Source: a virus
Strand: one strand, 5' to 3'
Length of the DNA: 20,516 bases
Virus record (IMG/VR): IMGVR_UViG_3300024062_000083
Location: 1 to 20,516 of that record
In this document: piece by piece, positions 1 through 7,224 of the stretch
Layout of the letters: every line of letters begins with the position of its first letter
Position numbering within the stretch: the stretch's first letter is position 1
Position numbers and translations under genes: made by a program
The notes under the pieces: model-generated
What the model was told of the DNA's origin: nothing
Seen by the model: only the letters and a program-made list of their open reading frames with translations
The model's database searches: none

Positions 1-1
1 A

Positions 2-85
2 AGTGTTGCGTATGCTGTAGGGCAGCTAGAGGCACCTGTATTTGATTCGGTGGTAGATATTTTACCCGTGTGTGAGATTGTTTAG
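2..85 (+). CDS. 3' end of an upstream gene (partial, unknown product)
   Basis: An open frame runs from the window edge to a TAG at 83-85, giving 27 C-terminal residues that end in VCEIV. It is two bases from the start of the small terminase gene and in the same direction, so it is probably the last gene before the packaging module. The fragment shows no recognisable domain and the rest lies outside the window. Confidence 0.5.
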   Translation, partial: SVAYAVGQLEAPVFDSVVDILPVCEIV

Positions 86-87
86 GT

Positions 88-459
88 ATGAAAGATAAGG
101 GCGGCAGGCCAACAGTAATGACCCCGGAAGTTATCCAAAAACTAGAGGATGCCTTTAGTTGGGGGTGTACTGACTTAGAGGCTTGTTGTAATGCCAATAT
201 AAGTAAAAGCACTTTGTATAATTATTGTGATGACAACCCTTTGTTTATGGAGCGTAAAGAGATACTTAAAAACAACACGTCCTTAAAGGCTAAGAAGGTC
301 ATTAATTCAGCACTTAATGACGATGACGTTAGCACAGCTCATAAGGTGCTTGACAGGAAGGAAGGTACTAAGGTTAAGAGTGAAATTACAGGCGCTAACG
401 GTGGTGCTGTTGAGGCTAAATGGACTGTAGAGTTTGTCAATGCCACTACTAAAGATTAA
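88..459 (+). CDS. terS: Terminase small subunit
   Basis: A 123-residue protein that should recognise the packaging site on concatemeric phage DNA and present it to the large terminase. The N-terminus has the familiar small-terminase pattern: a basic GGRP stretch, then TPEVIQKLEDAF and a helix-turn-helix around residues 25-48 (LEACCNANISKSTLYNYC). A charged helical middle follows, with an AHKVLDRKEGTKVK segment near residues 85-97. The start at 88 is chosen because homologues begin with this KDKGGRP-type sequence, although the Shine-Dalgarno is poor and overlaps the previous stop. Its end overlaps the large-subunit gene by about 20 bases, which fits translational coupling. The family is recognised from motif pattern and position; packaging specificity (pac or cos) cannot be read. 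Confidence 0.88.
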   Translation: MKDKGGRPTVMTPEVIQKLEDAFSWGCTDLEACCNANISKSTLYNYCDDNPLFMERKEILKNNTSLKAKKVINSALNDDDVSTAHKVLDRKEGTKVKSEITGANGGAVEAKWTVEFVNATTKD

Positions 460-1876
460 TCGAGCTTTAGAGTCTCTATTCACAGCCAAGCAGCAAATAA
501 TTGTTATAGTTGGCGGTAGGGGCTCTGGCAAGTCAATCGGTATAGGTGATTACCTTACATTTAAGATGGCAACAGAAGCAGCAGACGTTTATTGTTTGCG
601 TGAGTTTCAAGACTCGGTTCTTGATTCAGTGCATAGGGTGTTTGAAGGCTCAATACAGAAACGATTAAAGCTAGACAACTGGAACATCCAAGCAAATTCA
701 GTAATAAGCCCAGAGGGCGCAAAGACTCGCTACAGTGGAGCTAACAGAAACCCTGATTCCATTCAATCAGCACAAGATTATAAATATTCATGGTTTGAGG
801 AAGCGCACAGGGCTAGCCAAGACTCAATTGATAAGTTACTGCCTACAATTCTGCGTAATCCTGGGGCTAAATGTATATTCACAGCTAACCCTCAATCATC
901 AGCAGACCCGTTCAGTCAGAGGTTTATTGTTCCATACCTATCAGAGCTAGAAAAGCATGGTAGATACGAGGATAATTTACACCTAATCTTAGTGGTTAAC
1001 TGGCGCGACAACCCTTGGTGGAATGAAGAGCAAGAACGATTGCGTCAATGGGATTATGAGAATCTTACTCGCAGCAAATACGATTGGATATGGGAAGGTA
1101 AATTCAACGACTCAGTTGAAGATGCTATTATTAAACCTGAATGGTTTGACGCTGCTATTGACGCACATATCAAGTTAGGTATAACACCAACAGGCGCAAC
1201 GGTAGCAACACTTGATCCCGCTGATGAAGGCGCAGATGAAACGGGTTACGCAGTACGCAAAGGTATTTTGTATAACGACATAGGTGAGATTCAAGCAGCA
1301 GACGGTAATGAGGCATGTGACAAGGCCACAGCGATAGCAATACAAGCTAATGCTGATTTATTCGTTTGGGATGGTGACGGTATGGGTGCTTTGTTACGTA
1401 GGCAGATTGGCGATTCGTTTGATGGTATTAAGTGCGAACTTAGAATGTATCGAGGCTCTAACGCTGTAGAGAATAAGAAGGCCGTTTATGATGGGTTAGG
1501 CTCATTAGGTAGTAATGATAAGCCTAAGACCAACGCTGATATGTTCTACAACAAGCGCGCTCAATATTACATGAAGTTGGCCGAAAGATTCTTTAACACA
1601 TACAGGGCAGTCGTTAAGAAAGAGTATGTTGATCCAGATACGCTAATCAGCATTAGTAGTGAAATACCTGTATTGCAGAAATTACGAGCAGAAGTCTGTA
1701 GAATACCCAGAAAGCCCAATGGCGCTGGCAAAATACAGCTAATGAGCAAAGAAGATATGAAGAATAAATTAAAAATAGCATCACCTAACATGGCTGATTG
1801 CTTGGCAATGGGTGAAGAAATACCAGACCTAGCGGCAGATACTAAGCCGCTAGAATTTGACAGCTTTTGGGGTTAG
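440..1876 (+). CDS. terL: Terminase large subunit (ATPase and nuclease)
   Basis: The DNA-packaging motor, about 478 residues. A Walker A motif GGRGSGKS lies at residues 25-32. A Walker B-like segment WFEEAH lies near 118-123, and a TANPQ coupling motif near 148. In the C-terminal RNase H-like nuclease half, acidic residues that fit the catalytic set are LDPADEG (D near 259), VWDGDG (near 312) and MADCLAM (D near 453). The pattern resembles the PBSX/Terminase_3 type. The frame also offers a TTG at 434, but the ATG at 440 gives MPLLKINRALESLF, close to usual N-termini, so it is preferred. Both starts lie inside the small-subunit gene. The portal gene follows after three bases. Confidence 0.95.
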   Translation: MPLLKINRALESLFTAKQQIIVIVGGRGSGKSIGIGDYLTFKMATEAADVYCLREFQDSVLDSVHRVFEGSIQKRLKLDNWNIQANSVISPEGAKTRYSGANRNPDSIQSAQDYKYSWFEEAHRASQDSIDKLLPTILRNPGAKCIFTANPQSSADPFSQRFIVPYLSELEKHGRYEDNLHLILVVNWRDNPWWNEEQERLRQWDYENLTRSKYDWIWEGKFNDSVEDAIIKPEWFDAAIDAHIKLGITPTGATVATLDPADEGADETGYAVRKGILYNDIGEIQAADGNEACDKATAIAIQANADLFVWDGDGMGALLRRQIGDSFDGIKCELRMYRGSNAVENKKAVYDGLGSLGSNDKPKTNADMFYNKRAQYYMKLAERFFNTYRAVVKKEYVDPDTLISISSEIPVLQKLRAEVCRIPRKPNGAGKIQLMSKEDMKNKLKIASPNMADCLAMGEEIPDLAADTKPLEFDSFWG

Positions 1877-1879
1877 ACA

Positions 1880-4105
1880 ATGATTGATTACAACGATTTT
1901 CAGACAGTAGCAGACGAGCGCAAGAAGTCGCAAGGCACTAACGAAGATGAGCGCGACAAAGCTCGTGAGCAGATTTACTTTGTAGAGAAAGAGGACGGGC
2001 AGTGGGAGCCGGATATTATCTCTAAGATGAACGGCAAGCCTCGCTATACTGACGACCGTTGTAATCCTATACTTGATTCAATATGCGGTGAGATAGAAGA
2101 TAACGAGTTTGCTATCAAGATAAGCCCGTCAAGCGGTGAATCATCTAAAGATGTGGCAGAAGTCCTAGAAGGCATTATACGCAACATAGAGAACATCAGC
2201 AGCGCAGAGCTAACATATGCGTCAATGGGTCGCATGATGGTTACTAGTGGTATGTCTGGGGTTTATATTGAGCAAGACTACATCGACGGTGACAGCTTTG
2301 ACCAAGACCTATTTATTCGTTACGTCCCAGACTTTGTAAATCGTGTCTGGTTTGACCAAGCTAGCGTAATGGCTGATAACTCAGATGCTCGATTCGTTTT
2401 TATTGATGACGATATAAGCAAGGAAGAATACGAAAGCAAGTTTCCAGACGGTAAGATGATGAGCGTTAATAGAGATATTAAAGCTGATGTCTATTACGAT
2501 AAGCCAGACGTTATTACTATAAGCCGATGCTATTACAAAAAACCTGAAACCATTGAGATAGTTGAAATGTCAGACGGCGCAATACTCAAAGCAGATGAAG
2601 ACTTTGATATGATTGTTGACGAGCTGGCAATGGATGGAATAGTAGAGGTTCGCAGACGCAAGCGGCTAACCCATAAAATCTATCAGCGTATTATGGACGG
2701 TAACGATTGGTTAAGCCCAGAAGAAGAAACAGTATTTGATAGTCTGCCGGTGTTTGGTTGCTATGCTAACCATAAAGTAATTGACGGCAAGGCCGTAGTC
2801 AGGGGCGCAATAGCTAAAGCGTTAGACCAGCAACGCGTACACAACATGGCGTTTAGTCGTGAAGTGGAAGAAGTTGTATTATCACCTCGACCCAAGTTTT
2901 GGGGTACGCCTGAAATGCGTAAGGGGCATGAGAAAACACTATCAACCCTCAACACTAACGCCAATCCTTGGCAGGACTTTAATATAGACCCTAACCTACC
3001 AGGTATGACACCACAATTTTTAGGTGGTGCGCCTGTTAATCCTGGGCTATCACAGTTAAGCCTTATGTCTGCCCAATCCATTGACCTAGCAACAGGGGCA
3101 TTTAGCCCTCAACTTGCGGATAATGCTAACCTACAATCTGGTGTTGCGCTTGATAAGCAGATTGAAAAGTCTAACAGTTCAACGGTTAAATATTATCGCT
3201 CAATACAAACCACTCTTACGGCAGTTGGCAAGTGCTTGGTTAATGCTATTCCAAAAGTATATGACGCAACAAGACAACAGCGTATATTGGCAGAGGATGG
3301 AGAAAGCGAGATTGTTACGCTTAACCAAGTTGTTATTGACAACCAAACAGGCGAAGCAATCACTGTTAACGATTTATCTGTAGGCGAGTACGATGTAAGT
3401 TGTAGTTATGGTGCGGCATTCAAAAACCGCCAAGATGCTATGACAGACAAGATGTTAGCTTATGCTGCTATTGACCCAACTCTTATAGAGATTAGCCGTG
3501 ACGTGATGCTTAAGAACTCTAGTGAGCCGGGCATGGATGTAGTAGCTGAACGCGCAAGAGCTATGCAATTACAGAATGGCGTTATACCTTTCGACCAGAT
3601 GACACCAGAAGAACAGCAAGCAGCACAAGAGGCGCAGAACCAACCGCCACAGCCTGACCCTAATTTATTAATTGCAGAAGCTGAGATGGGGAAAGCTCAA
3701 GCAGCACAGACGGGCGCACAAACCAAGCAGCAAGAGGCGCAATTTAATCAACAGTTGAAGGTTGCCGAGATGGAGTTGGAAAATAGAAGGCTTGCATTGG
3801 CAGAGCAAGAACAGCAGCTAGATGTCCAGAAATTCATGCGCGAAAAAGAGGATAAATACAATGTCGATGCGGCACAAATCCAACAGAGCCAAGAAAAAAT
3901 TGATTTGCAGGCACAAAACCAGCAGTTTACGCAGATGCTGGCAATGCAAAAGCAACTTGATGAGTCTCAAAAGCTAGCAGCAGATACATTAAAGGCATTA
4001 AAGGAGGCTATGGGCGCAGAGGCTATAATGAACGAAAGCACAGCAAAGGCATATGCTAACGTATCAGATAATCTTGAGGAAGAAACGGATACCCCGCCTA
4101 GCTAG
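1880..4105 (+). CDS. Portal protein, P22-like
   Basis: A 741-residue protein, close to the 725 residues of P22 portal. It should form the dodecameric ring at one capsid vertex, act as the DNA channel and dock the terminase. The N-terminal two thirds are a mixed portal core, with segments such as DRCNPILDSICGEIEDNE near residues 58-75. After about residue 580 the sequence becomes rich in Gln, Ala and Glu (EEQQAAQEAQNQ, then heptad-like EMELENRRLALAEQEQQ). It is predicted to form the long helical barrel or coiled coil typical of P22-type portals. Position between terminase and scaffold supports the call. The stop lies in a GC-rich inverted repeat that faces the end of a minus-strand gene cluster. 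Confidence 0.93.
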   Translation: MIDYNDFQTVADERKKSQGTNEDERDKAREQIYFVEKEDGQWEPDIISKMNGKPRYTDDRCNPILDSICGEIEDNEFAIKISPSSGESSKDVAEVLEGIIRNIENISSAELTYASMGRMMVTSGMSGVYIEQDYIDGDSFDQDLFIRYVPDFVNRVWFDQASVMADNSDARFVFIDDDISKEEYESKFPDGKMMSVNRDIKADVYYDKPDVITISRCYYKKPETIEIVEMSDGAILKADEDFDMIVDELAMDGIVEVRRRKRLTHKIYQRIMDGNDWLSPEEETVFDSLPVFGCYANHKVIDGKAVVRGAIAKALDQQRVHNMAFSREVEEVVLSPRPKFWGTPEMRKGHEKTLSTLNTNANPWQDFNIDPNLPGMTPQFLGGAPVNPGLSQLSLMSAQSIDLATGAFSPQLADNANLQSGVALDKQIEKSNSSTVKYYRSIQTTLTAVGKCLVNAIPKVYDATRQQRILAEDGESEIVTLNQVVIDNQTGEAITVNDLSVGEYDVSCSYGAAFKNRQDAMTDKMLAYAAIDPTLIEISRDVMLKNSSEPGMDVVAERARAMQLQNGVIPFDQMTPEEQQAAQEAQNQPPQPDPNLLIAEAEMGKAQAAQTGAQTKQQEAQFNQQLKVAEMELENRRLALAEQEQQLDVQKFMREKEDKYNVDAAQIQQSQEKIDLQAQNQQFTQMLAMQKQLDESQKLAADTLKALKEAMGAEAIMNESTAKAYANVSDNLEEETDTPPS

Positions 4106-4109
4106 CGGG
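4093..4109. terminator. Inverted repeat between convergent genes, possible weak terminator
   Basis: CCCGC (4093-4097) can pair with GCGGG (4105-4109) across a 7-base loop. It covers the portal stop codon and abuts the stop of the minus-strand cluster at 4110. No T-run follows on either strand, so it does not meet the usual intrinsic-terminator pattern. The convergent placement is the main argument. Confidence 0.25.
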
Positions 4110-4226
4110 CTAACCCCAAAACACCCTATAAATAAACTCAACCACAACAGCCACTATTACACCAATAGCGACACCAGTAAAGCCAGCGGCAAGGAAGCCG
4201 ACAGCAGCGAATAGTAGGTACATCAT
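4110..4226 (-). CDS. Small single-span membrane peptide (38 aa)
   Basis: A 38-residue minus-strand frame starting MMYLLFAAVGFLAAGF and ending EFIYRVFWG. It is almost entirely hydrophobic with spaced glycines (GFxxAGFxGVAIG), as expected for one transmembrane helix with a short C-terminal aromatic/basic tail. The ATG overlaps the stop of the preceding 20-codon frame as ATGA, and an AAAGGTG Shine-Dalgarno-like stretch lies just upstream. The coherent hydrophobic composition argues against chance. It is the last gene of the minus-strand cluster. Function is unknown; small membrane peptides of this kind in phages can act in lysis control or superinfection exclusion, but nothing here decides. Confidence 0.5.
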   Translation of the reverse strand: MMYLLFAAVGFLAAGFTGVAIGVIVAVVVEFIYRVFWG

Positions 4227-4285
4227 TCATCACCTTTTTGTTGTTCACTAGCAATCAGCTTTCTAATGTAATTTCTTACGGTCAT
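4223..4285 (-). CDS. Possible 20-residue peptide in the minus-strand cluster
   Basis: A very short frame (MTVRNYIRKLIASEQQKGDE) whose ATG overlaps the preceding stop as ATGA. Its own stop overlaps the next start in the same way. A GGAAGG stretch lies immediately upstream. It may be a real micropeptide or a translated linker that couples the flanking genes. Length alone makes it uncertain. Confidence 0.3.
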   Translation of the reverse strand: MTVRNYIRKLIASEQQKGDE

Positions 4286-4491
4286 AGCCTTCCAGTAAGG
4301 TATGGGCGTGACGGAGCTTTCCTTCTGTAAGTTCTGCCTGATAACCAATCAGGTTTCGGCGTATCCCTCCGCGCCAAAGTTCTTCCACTAACGCCTAAAG
4401 CAATAGCAAATTCCCTGGTGGTTATGTTCGCATTCTTTGGCAGCACAGCTAGCCAATTAGGTATCTTGCTTGGGGCTTCAGTCCTTTTCAT
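4282..4491 (-). CDS. Small helix-turn-helix protein, possible excisionase/AlpA-like regulator (69 aa)
   Basis: A 69-residue basic protein. Residues about 25-43 (TTREFAIALGVSGRTLARR) read as a helix-turn-helix of the MerR/excisionase/AlpA type. A wing-like basic stretch (SGRTYRRKAPSRPY) then runs to the C-terminus. An AAAGGT sequence lies a few bases upstream of the ATG. It is encoded opposite to every large gene in the window and sits second among the larger ORFs of a compact overlapping cluster. A DNA-binding regulator is the most likely role; excisionase versus transcriptional control cannot be separated. No integrase is in view to support excision. Confidence 0.55.
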   Translation of the reverse strand: MKRTEAPSKIPNWLAVLPKNANITTREFAIALGVSGRTLARRDTPKPDWLSGRTYRRKAPSRPYLTGRL

Positions 4492-4546
4492 TACTTTTAC
4501 CTTTTTTGTTGTAAACCATTAATGAGTCCGTTCTAACCTTTATCAT
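4478..4546 (-). CDS. Possible 22-residue peptide in the minus-strand cluster
   Basis: A short basic frame (MIKVRTDSLMVYNKKGKSNE followed by KD). Its ATG overlaps the stop of the 63-residue gene as ATGA, with a GGAG eight bases upstream. It ends 14 bases inside the following helix-turn-helix gene. The ribosome binding site and stop/start overlap make translation plausible. It may serve mainly to couple translation of the next gene. Confidence 0.33.
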   Translation of the reverse strand: MIKVRTDSLMVYNKKGKSNEKD

Positions 4547-4734
4547 TTTAATATCTCCATATCATTAATAAAGTTGTTTTTATCCATATCATGCACAAAC
4601 GCGCTGATTTTCTTTCCCTGCCTATTGTTTTTATTGGCGTGTTGTCTGTACCACCTAAGAGAATATCCCATATGAGCGCAAAACTCGTTTAGATTATATC
4701 CCTTGTCGCGTATTTTTCTTGTAACTGGATTCAT
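4543..4734 (-). CDS. Small putative DNA-binding regulator (63 aa)
   Basis: A 63-residue protein. Its region around residues 8-35 (IRDKGYNLNEFCAHMGYS then LRWYRQHA) has the spacing of a small Cro-like helix-turn-helix, followed by a basic segment and an acidic/hydrophobic tail. The start has an excellent AGGGGG Shine-Dalgarno five bases upstream. It is the first gene of the minus-strand cluster. Upstream lies a predicted promoter whose spacer and start region carry three copies of a TGCAAATGA-like repeat, so autoregulation by this protein or the following HTH protein is an obvious inference. No specific family is recognised with confidence. Confidence 0.5.
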   Translation of the reverse strand: MNPVTRKIRDKGYNLNEFCAHMGYSLRWYRQHANKNNRQGKKISAFVHDMDKNNFINDMEILK

Positions 4735-4746
4735 TGTAACCCCCTG

Positions 4747-4786
4747 TTATTTGCATCATTTGCATTACCATACATCATCATTTGCA
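4747..4786 (-). repeat. Three direct repeats TGCAAAT(G/A)A, candidate operator
   Basis: On the minus strand TGCAAATGA occurs at 4786-4778 and at 4764-4756, and TGCAAATAA occurs at 4755-4747. The first two extend to an identical 11-mer, TGCAAATGATG, spaced exactly 22 bases (about two helical turns), which places them on one DNA face. The copies lie within the spacer and near the expected transcription start of the predicted promoter. They are candidate binding sites for one of the small HTH proteins. Confidence 0.45.
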
Positions 4787-4795
4787 CTAAGCCAA
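4767..4795 (-). promoter_or_regulatory. Predicted sigma70-type promoter of the minus-strand cluster
   Basis: Reading the minus strand, TTGGCT (4795-4790) and TATGGT (4772-4767) are separated by exactly 17 bases. Each matches the consensus in four of six positions. The start of the 63-residue gene follows about 33 bases downstream. Direct repeats sit in the spacer and just after the -10, as operators often do. Confidence 0.4.
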
Positions 4796-4843
4796 GTATT
4801 ATTTTGAATATGGGTTATGAAGTGTTAAAATAAACCAACTGTA

Positions 4844-4858
4844 CGCGACAGTATCGCG
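4844..4858. other. Short perfect inverted repeat upstream of the scaffold gene
   Basis: CGCGA (4844-4848) and TCGCG (4854-4858) flank a 5-base centre, just before a TATAAA (4861-4866) and 29 bases before the scaffold start. It could be an operator or a small RNA hairpin in the scaffold leader. The TATAAA has no convincing -35 partner, so a + strand promoter here is only weakly supported. Confidence 0.3.
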
Positions 4859-4886
4859 GCTATAAATACCTTTTAAGGGCAATAAC

Positions 4887-5708
4887 ATGAGTGAGCTACA
4901 AAGTGACGAACCGACTTTTGACAATGACGAATATGTCGAGGAAGTTGAAAGCGAGGAAATTACAGAGGCCAATGAGCCATCAGATTTAGCAACTGATAGT
5001 GATGAGGAACACGAAGAAAATCCCATTGATAGTGAAAAGCAAGTTAATCAGGATGCAATTAACAAGCGAATATCTCAAAAGCATTTCGAGGCTGAACAAG
5101 CCAAGCGAGAGGCGGCAGAGTATAAGCGCAAACTTGACGAGTACGAAGCACAGAATAGACAGCAAGCCCCGCAAGTAATGGAGCGACCTGACCCGTTTGA
5201 TGATGACTATGACACCAAGATTGCAGCTTATGAAGAATCTATCAAAAACAATGCGCGTTATGAGTATGGGCAAAACGTCCAGAACCAATACGCGCAGCAA
5301 CAACAGGCAGAGCAGCAACGCAAGCAAGGTGAAGAAATAAACAAGAAAGCTCAAATCTACACAGAAAGAGCTAAGGCGTTTGGAATCGACACTCAAGAGT
5401 TGCAGCAAGCAGGGCAGTTAGTTACCAGCTACGGACTTAGTGAAGATGTAGCCATGCACATTTTAGATGATGAGCAAGGCGCGTTAATCACCAAGCACCT
5501 AGCAGCTAATTACAATGATGCTGAAAAGATATTATCTATGCCCCCAATACAGGCGGCTTTATATATCGAAAGGGCAATCAAACCTAAGCTTGCAGCTTTA
5601 AAGCCTAGAAAAACCAACGCGCCACCACCAGCAACGAAAGTTAACGGAGGCGGTGGAGACAAAGACGCTGGTAAATATAATTATATCGGCAACGCTAAAT
5701 TTGAATAA
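4887..5708 (+). CDS. Scaffolding protein, P22 gp8-like
   Basis: A 273-residue highly charged protein, slightly shorter than P22 scaffold (303). The N-terminal 50 residues are strongly acidic. Residues about 60-150 are Gln/Glu/Lys-rich and helical, with a QNQYAQQQQAEQQRKQ stretch. The C-terminal tail is basic (IKPKLAALKPRKTN, then glycine-rich), matching the known requirement for a basic coat-binding C-terminus in P22-type scaffolds. It should direct coat assembly into a closed procapsid and then leave. AAGGGC lies upstream of the ATG. It precedes the coat gene by 11 bases. The call rests on composition, size and position rather than on a conserved motif. Confidence 0.85.
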   Translation: MSELQSDEPTFDNDEYVEEVESEEITEANEPSDLATDSDEEHEENPIDSEKQVNQDAINKRISQKHFEAEQAKREAAEYKRKLDEYEAQNRQQAPQVMERPDPFDDDYDTKIAAYEESIKNNARYEYGQNVQNQYAQQQQAEQQRKQGEEINKKAQIYTERAKAFGIDTQELQQAGQLVTSYGLSEDVAMHILDDEQGALITKHLAANYNDAEKILSMPPIQAALYIERAIKPKLAALKPRKTNAPPPATKVNGGGGDKDAGKYNYIGNAKFE

Positions 5709-5719
5709 AGGAGCCACTC

Positions 5720-6988
5720 ATGGCTAATAATTTTGACAGTAACTTTACACGTAAACTCGCTAAAGTATTTTTGGACAAGTTCGAGTCTGGACGTGTAATT
5801 TCTAAGAACGTAAACACTCAGCTTTTAAATGGTAAATTTGGAGCTGATACTGGCGATACAGTAGACTTTAAACGTCCTACTGATTATGTATCTAAGCGCA
5901 CCTCTGCTGGTGACATAACTGGTGTTGGTCGTTCAGATATCATCACTGGTAAAGCCTCTGGTACAGTGCAGGACTACTTCACTGTAGACGTTGACTTTAA
6001 CGAAGCTGATGAAGCCTTGAAAATGGATCAACTTGACGCGCTATTAGCCCCAATGGCTACACGTATCAAAACTGACCTTGAGCTTGACTTCGCTAACTTC
6101 TGCATGAAAAACACCGGACTTGCTGCTGGTACAGTTGGAACAGGTATCACTACTTGGGATGAAGTCGCCGAAGCTGGTGCGTTAATGCAATCGTCTGGTA
6201 TCCCTATGGATGACAGCTGGTGTTATTTCGCTAACCCTTATACCCAACGTAAACTTGCAAGTAATCAACGTAGCTTAGGTGGCGAAACTGGCTCTATGTC
6301 AGCTAACCAAAAAGCCGTTATCACTGATATGTTCGCTGGTATGAAGGTAATGACTGCCACCACCTTACCTAGCTATACAACTGGCGCTGGTGCAGATAGA
6401 GCAGGTACATTGTCAGCTACGCCTACAGCCACTTATTTATCAGCCAAGGACACTATGACGCAATCAATTGCTGTTGCTGGTTTCCAAGCTAATTTAGTGG
6501 TCGCAGCTGGTGAAACCATCACTGTCACAGGTCGTAACCGTCTTAACCTTTCAACTCGTCAGCCAATCCTTGACGAAACTGGCGCAGCCATCTTGTTTAG
6601 CGGTACTGTTACCGAAGCCGTTACGCTTAACGGTTCTGGTGCGGGTACTTTGGTTATTACTGGCCCAGGCATCTATGAAGCAGCAGGCGCATTCAATACT
6701 GTTGACTCTGCCTTAACTTCTGGCGACGTTGTAACTCTTGGCGGTGCTGCTAGCACTATTATTCAACCTAACTTGTTCTGGCATAAACAAGCTTTCTCAA
6801 TTGGCTCTGTACCAATCAAGAAGCTTTACAGCACTGATACTATCGCCACTACTGAGGACGGTTTACAATTCCGTATCTCTAAGTACGCTGATGGTGATGC
6901 GAACAAGCAGATTGTACGTATTGATTTCCGTCCAGCTTATGCGGCTCTTAACCCGTTCTTCGCTGGAAAATCGTTCGGTACACCTTAG
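5720..6988 (+). CDS. Major capsid (coat) protein, P22-like
   Basis: A 422-residue protein close to P22 coat (430). The N-terminal half carries an HK97-fold pattern with DTVDFKRPTDYVSKRT near 50-65 and the helical TRIKTDLELDFANFCMK near 115-130. Between about residues 225 and 350 a Thr/Gly/Ala-rich beta segment (ITVTGRNRLNLSTRQPIL, and VVTLGG) corresponds to the extra insertion domain of P22 coat. The C-terminus (IVRIDFRPAYAALNPFFAG) resembles the end of other members. AAGGAG lies 8 bases before the ATG, the strongest ribosome binding site in the structural region. Codon use favours CGT, GGT and GCT, with only occasional AGA/AGG, as expected for the most abundant virion protein. An intrinsic terminator follows. 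Confidence 0.93.
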   Translation: MANNFDSNFTRKLAKVFLDKFESGRVISKNVNTQLLNGKFGADTGDTVDFKRPTDYVSKRTSAGDITGVGRSDIITGKASGTVQDYFTVDVDFNEADEALKMDQLDALLAPMATRIKTDLELDFANFCMKNTGLAAGTVGTGITTWDEVAEAGALMQSSGIPMDDSWCYFANPYTQRKLASNQRSLGGETGSMSANQKAVITDMFAGMKVMTATTLPSYTTGAGADRAGTLSATPTATYLSAKDTMTQSIAVAGFQANLVVAAGETITVTGRNRLNLSTRQPILDETGAAILFSGTVTEAVTLNGSGAGTLVITGPGIYEAAGAFNTVDSALTSGDVVTLGGAASTIIQPNLFWHKQAFSIGSVPIKKLYSTDTIATTEDGLQFRISKYADGDANKQIVRIDFRPAYAALNPFFAGKSFGTP

Positions 6989-7006
6989 TATTGAAGCAAG
7001 CTAATC

Positions 7007-7030
7007 AAGCCCCGTAATTGGGGCTTTTTT
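7007..7030 (+). terminator. Rho-independent terminator after the coat gene
   Basis: AAGCCCC (7007-7013) pairs with GGGGCTT (7020-7026) across a GTAATT loop, and the stem is followed directly by a T tract. It begins 18 bases after the coat stop. It should reduce readthrough from the abundant head transcript into the tail genes. Confidence 0.85.
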
Positions 7031-7046
7031 GTTCGTGCTATATAAT
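7018..7046 (+). promoter_or_regulatory. Predicted promoter restarting transcription into tail genes
   Basis: A perfect TATAAT (7041-7046) lies 15 bases after the terminator tract. A weak -35 candidate TTGGGG (7018-7023) sits 17 bases upstream, inside the terminator stem. An overlapping TGCTATATA (7036-7044) also reads as an extended -10. A short AT-rich leader and GAGGGG ribosome binding site follow, before the start at 7078. The -10 is convincing, the -35 is not. Confidence 0.45.
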
Positions 7047-7077
7047 GTAAAATATACAAAAACCTTGAGGGGTTCAC

Positions 7078-7224
7078 ATGTCAGATTTAATCGCATTAGT
7101 AAAGCCAGATGGAACAGAGGTTAAAGTTAATCAAAATTCGCTGGAATGGGCTTTGTCTTTAGGCTGGAAGAAACCAACACAAAAGAGTAAAACGAATGGC
7201 AACGGCAGAAAGTCTAGTAAATGA
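7078..7224 (+). CDS. Small conserved-type phage protein downstream of coat (48 aa)
   Basis: A 48-residue protein starting MSDLIALVKPDGTEVKVN. It contains NSLEWALSLGWKK near residues 21-33 and a basic Lys/Ser/Asn tail. The GAGGGG site (7067-7072) is five bases from the ATG. The gene overlaps the next one by 29 bases. Short proteins with a beta-hairpin start and a GW motif, located just after the major capsid gene, are common in phages, and their role is generally unassigned. Both strong initiation signals and context support it as real; function is unknown. Confidence 0.7.
   Translation: MSDLIALVKPDGTEVKVNQNSLEWALSLGWKKPTQKSKTNGNGRKSSK

Noticed and set aside
434-439. TTG start for the large terminase
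   Set aside because: An ATG two codons downstream is the stronger start, and neither has a clear Shine-Dalgarno; the difference is two residues.
4986-5408. A 140-codon open frame on the minus strand inside the scaffold gene
   Set aside because: It lies opposite a well-supported scaffold gene. Its Leu/Val/Phe-rich product is what antisense reading of Gln/Glu/Lys-rich sequence gives, and no ribosome binding site or context supports it.
6510-7004. Two overlapping + strand frames (68 and 88 codons) in another phase of the coat gene
   Set aside because: They are out-of-frame readings of the coat insertion domain with no independent start signal.
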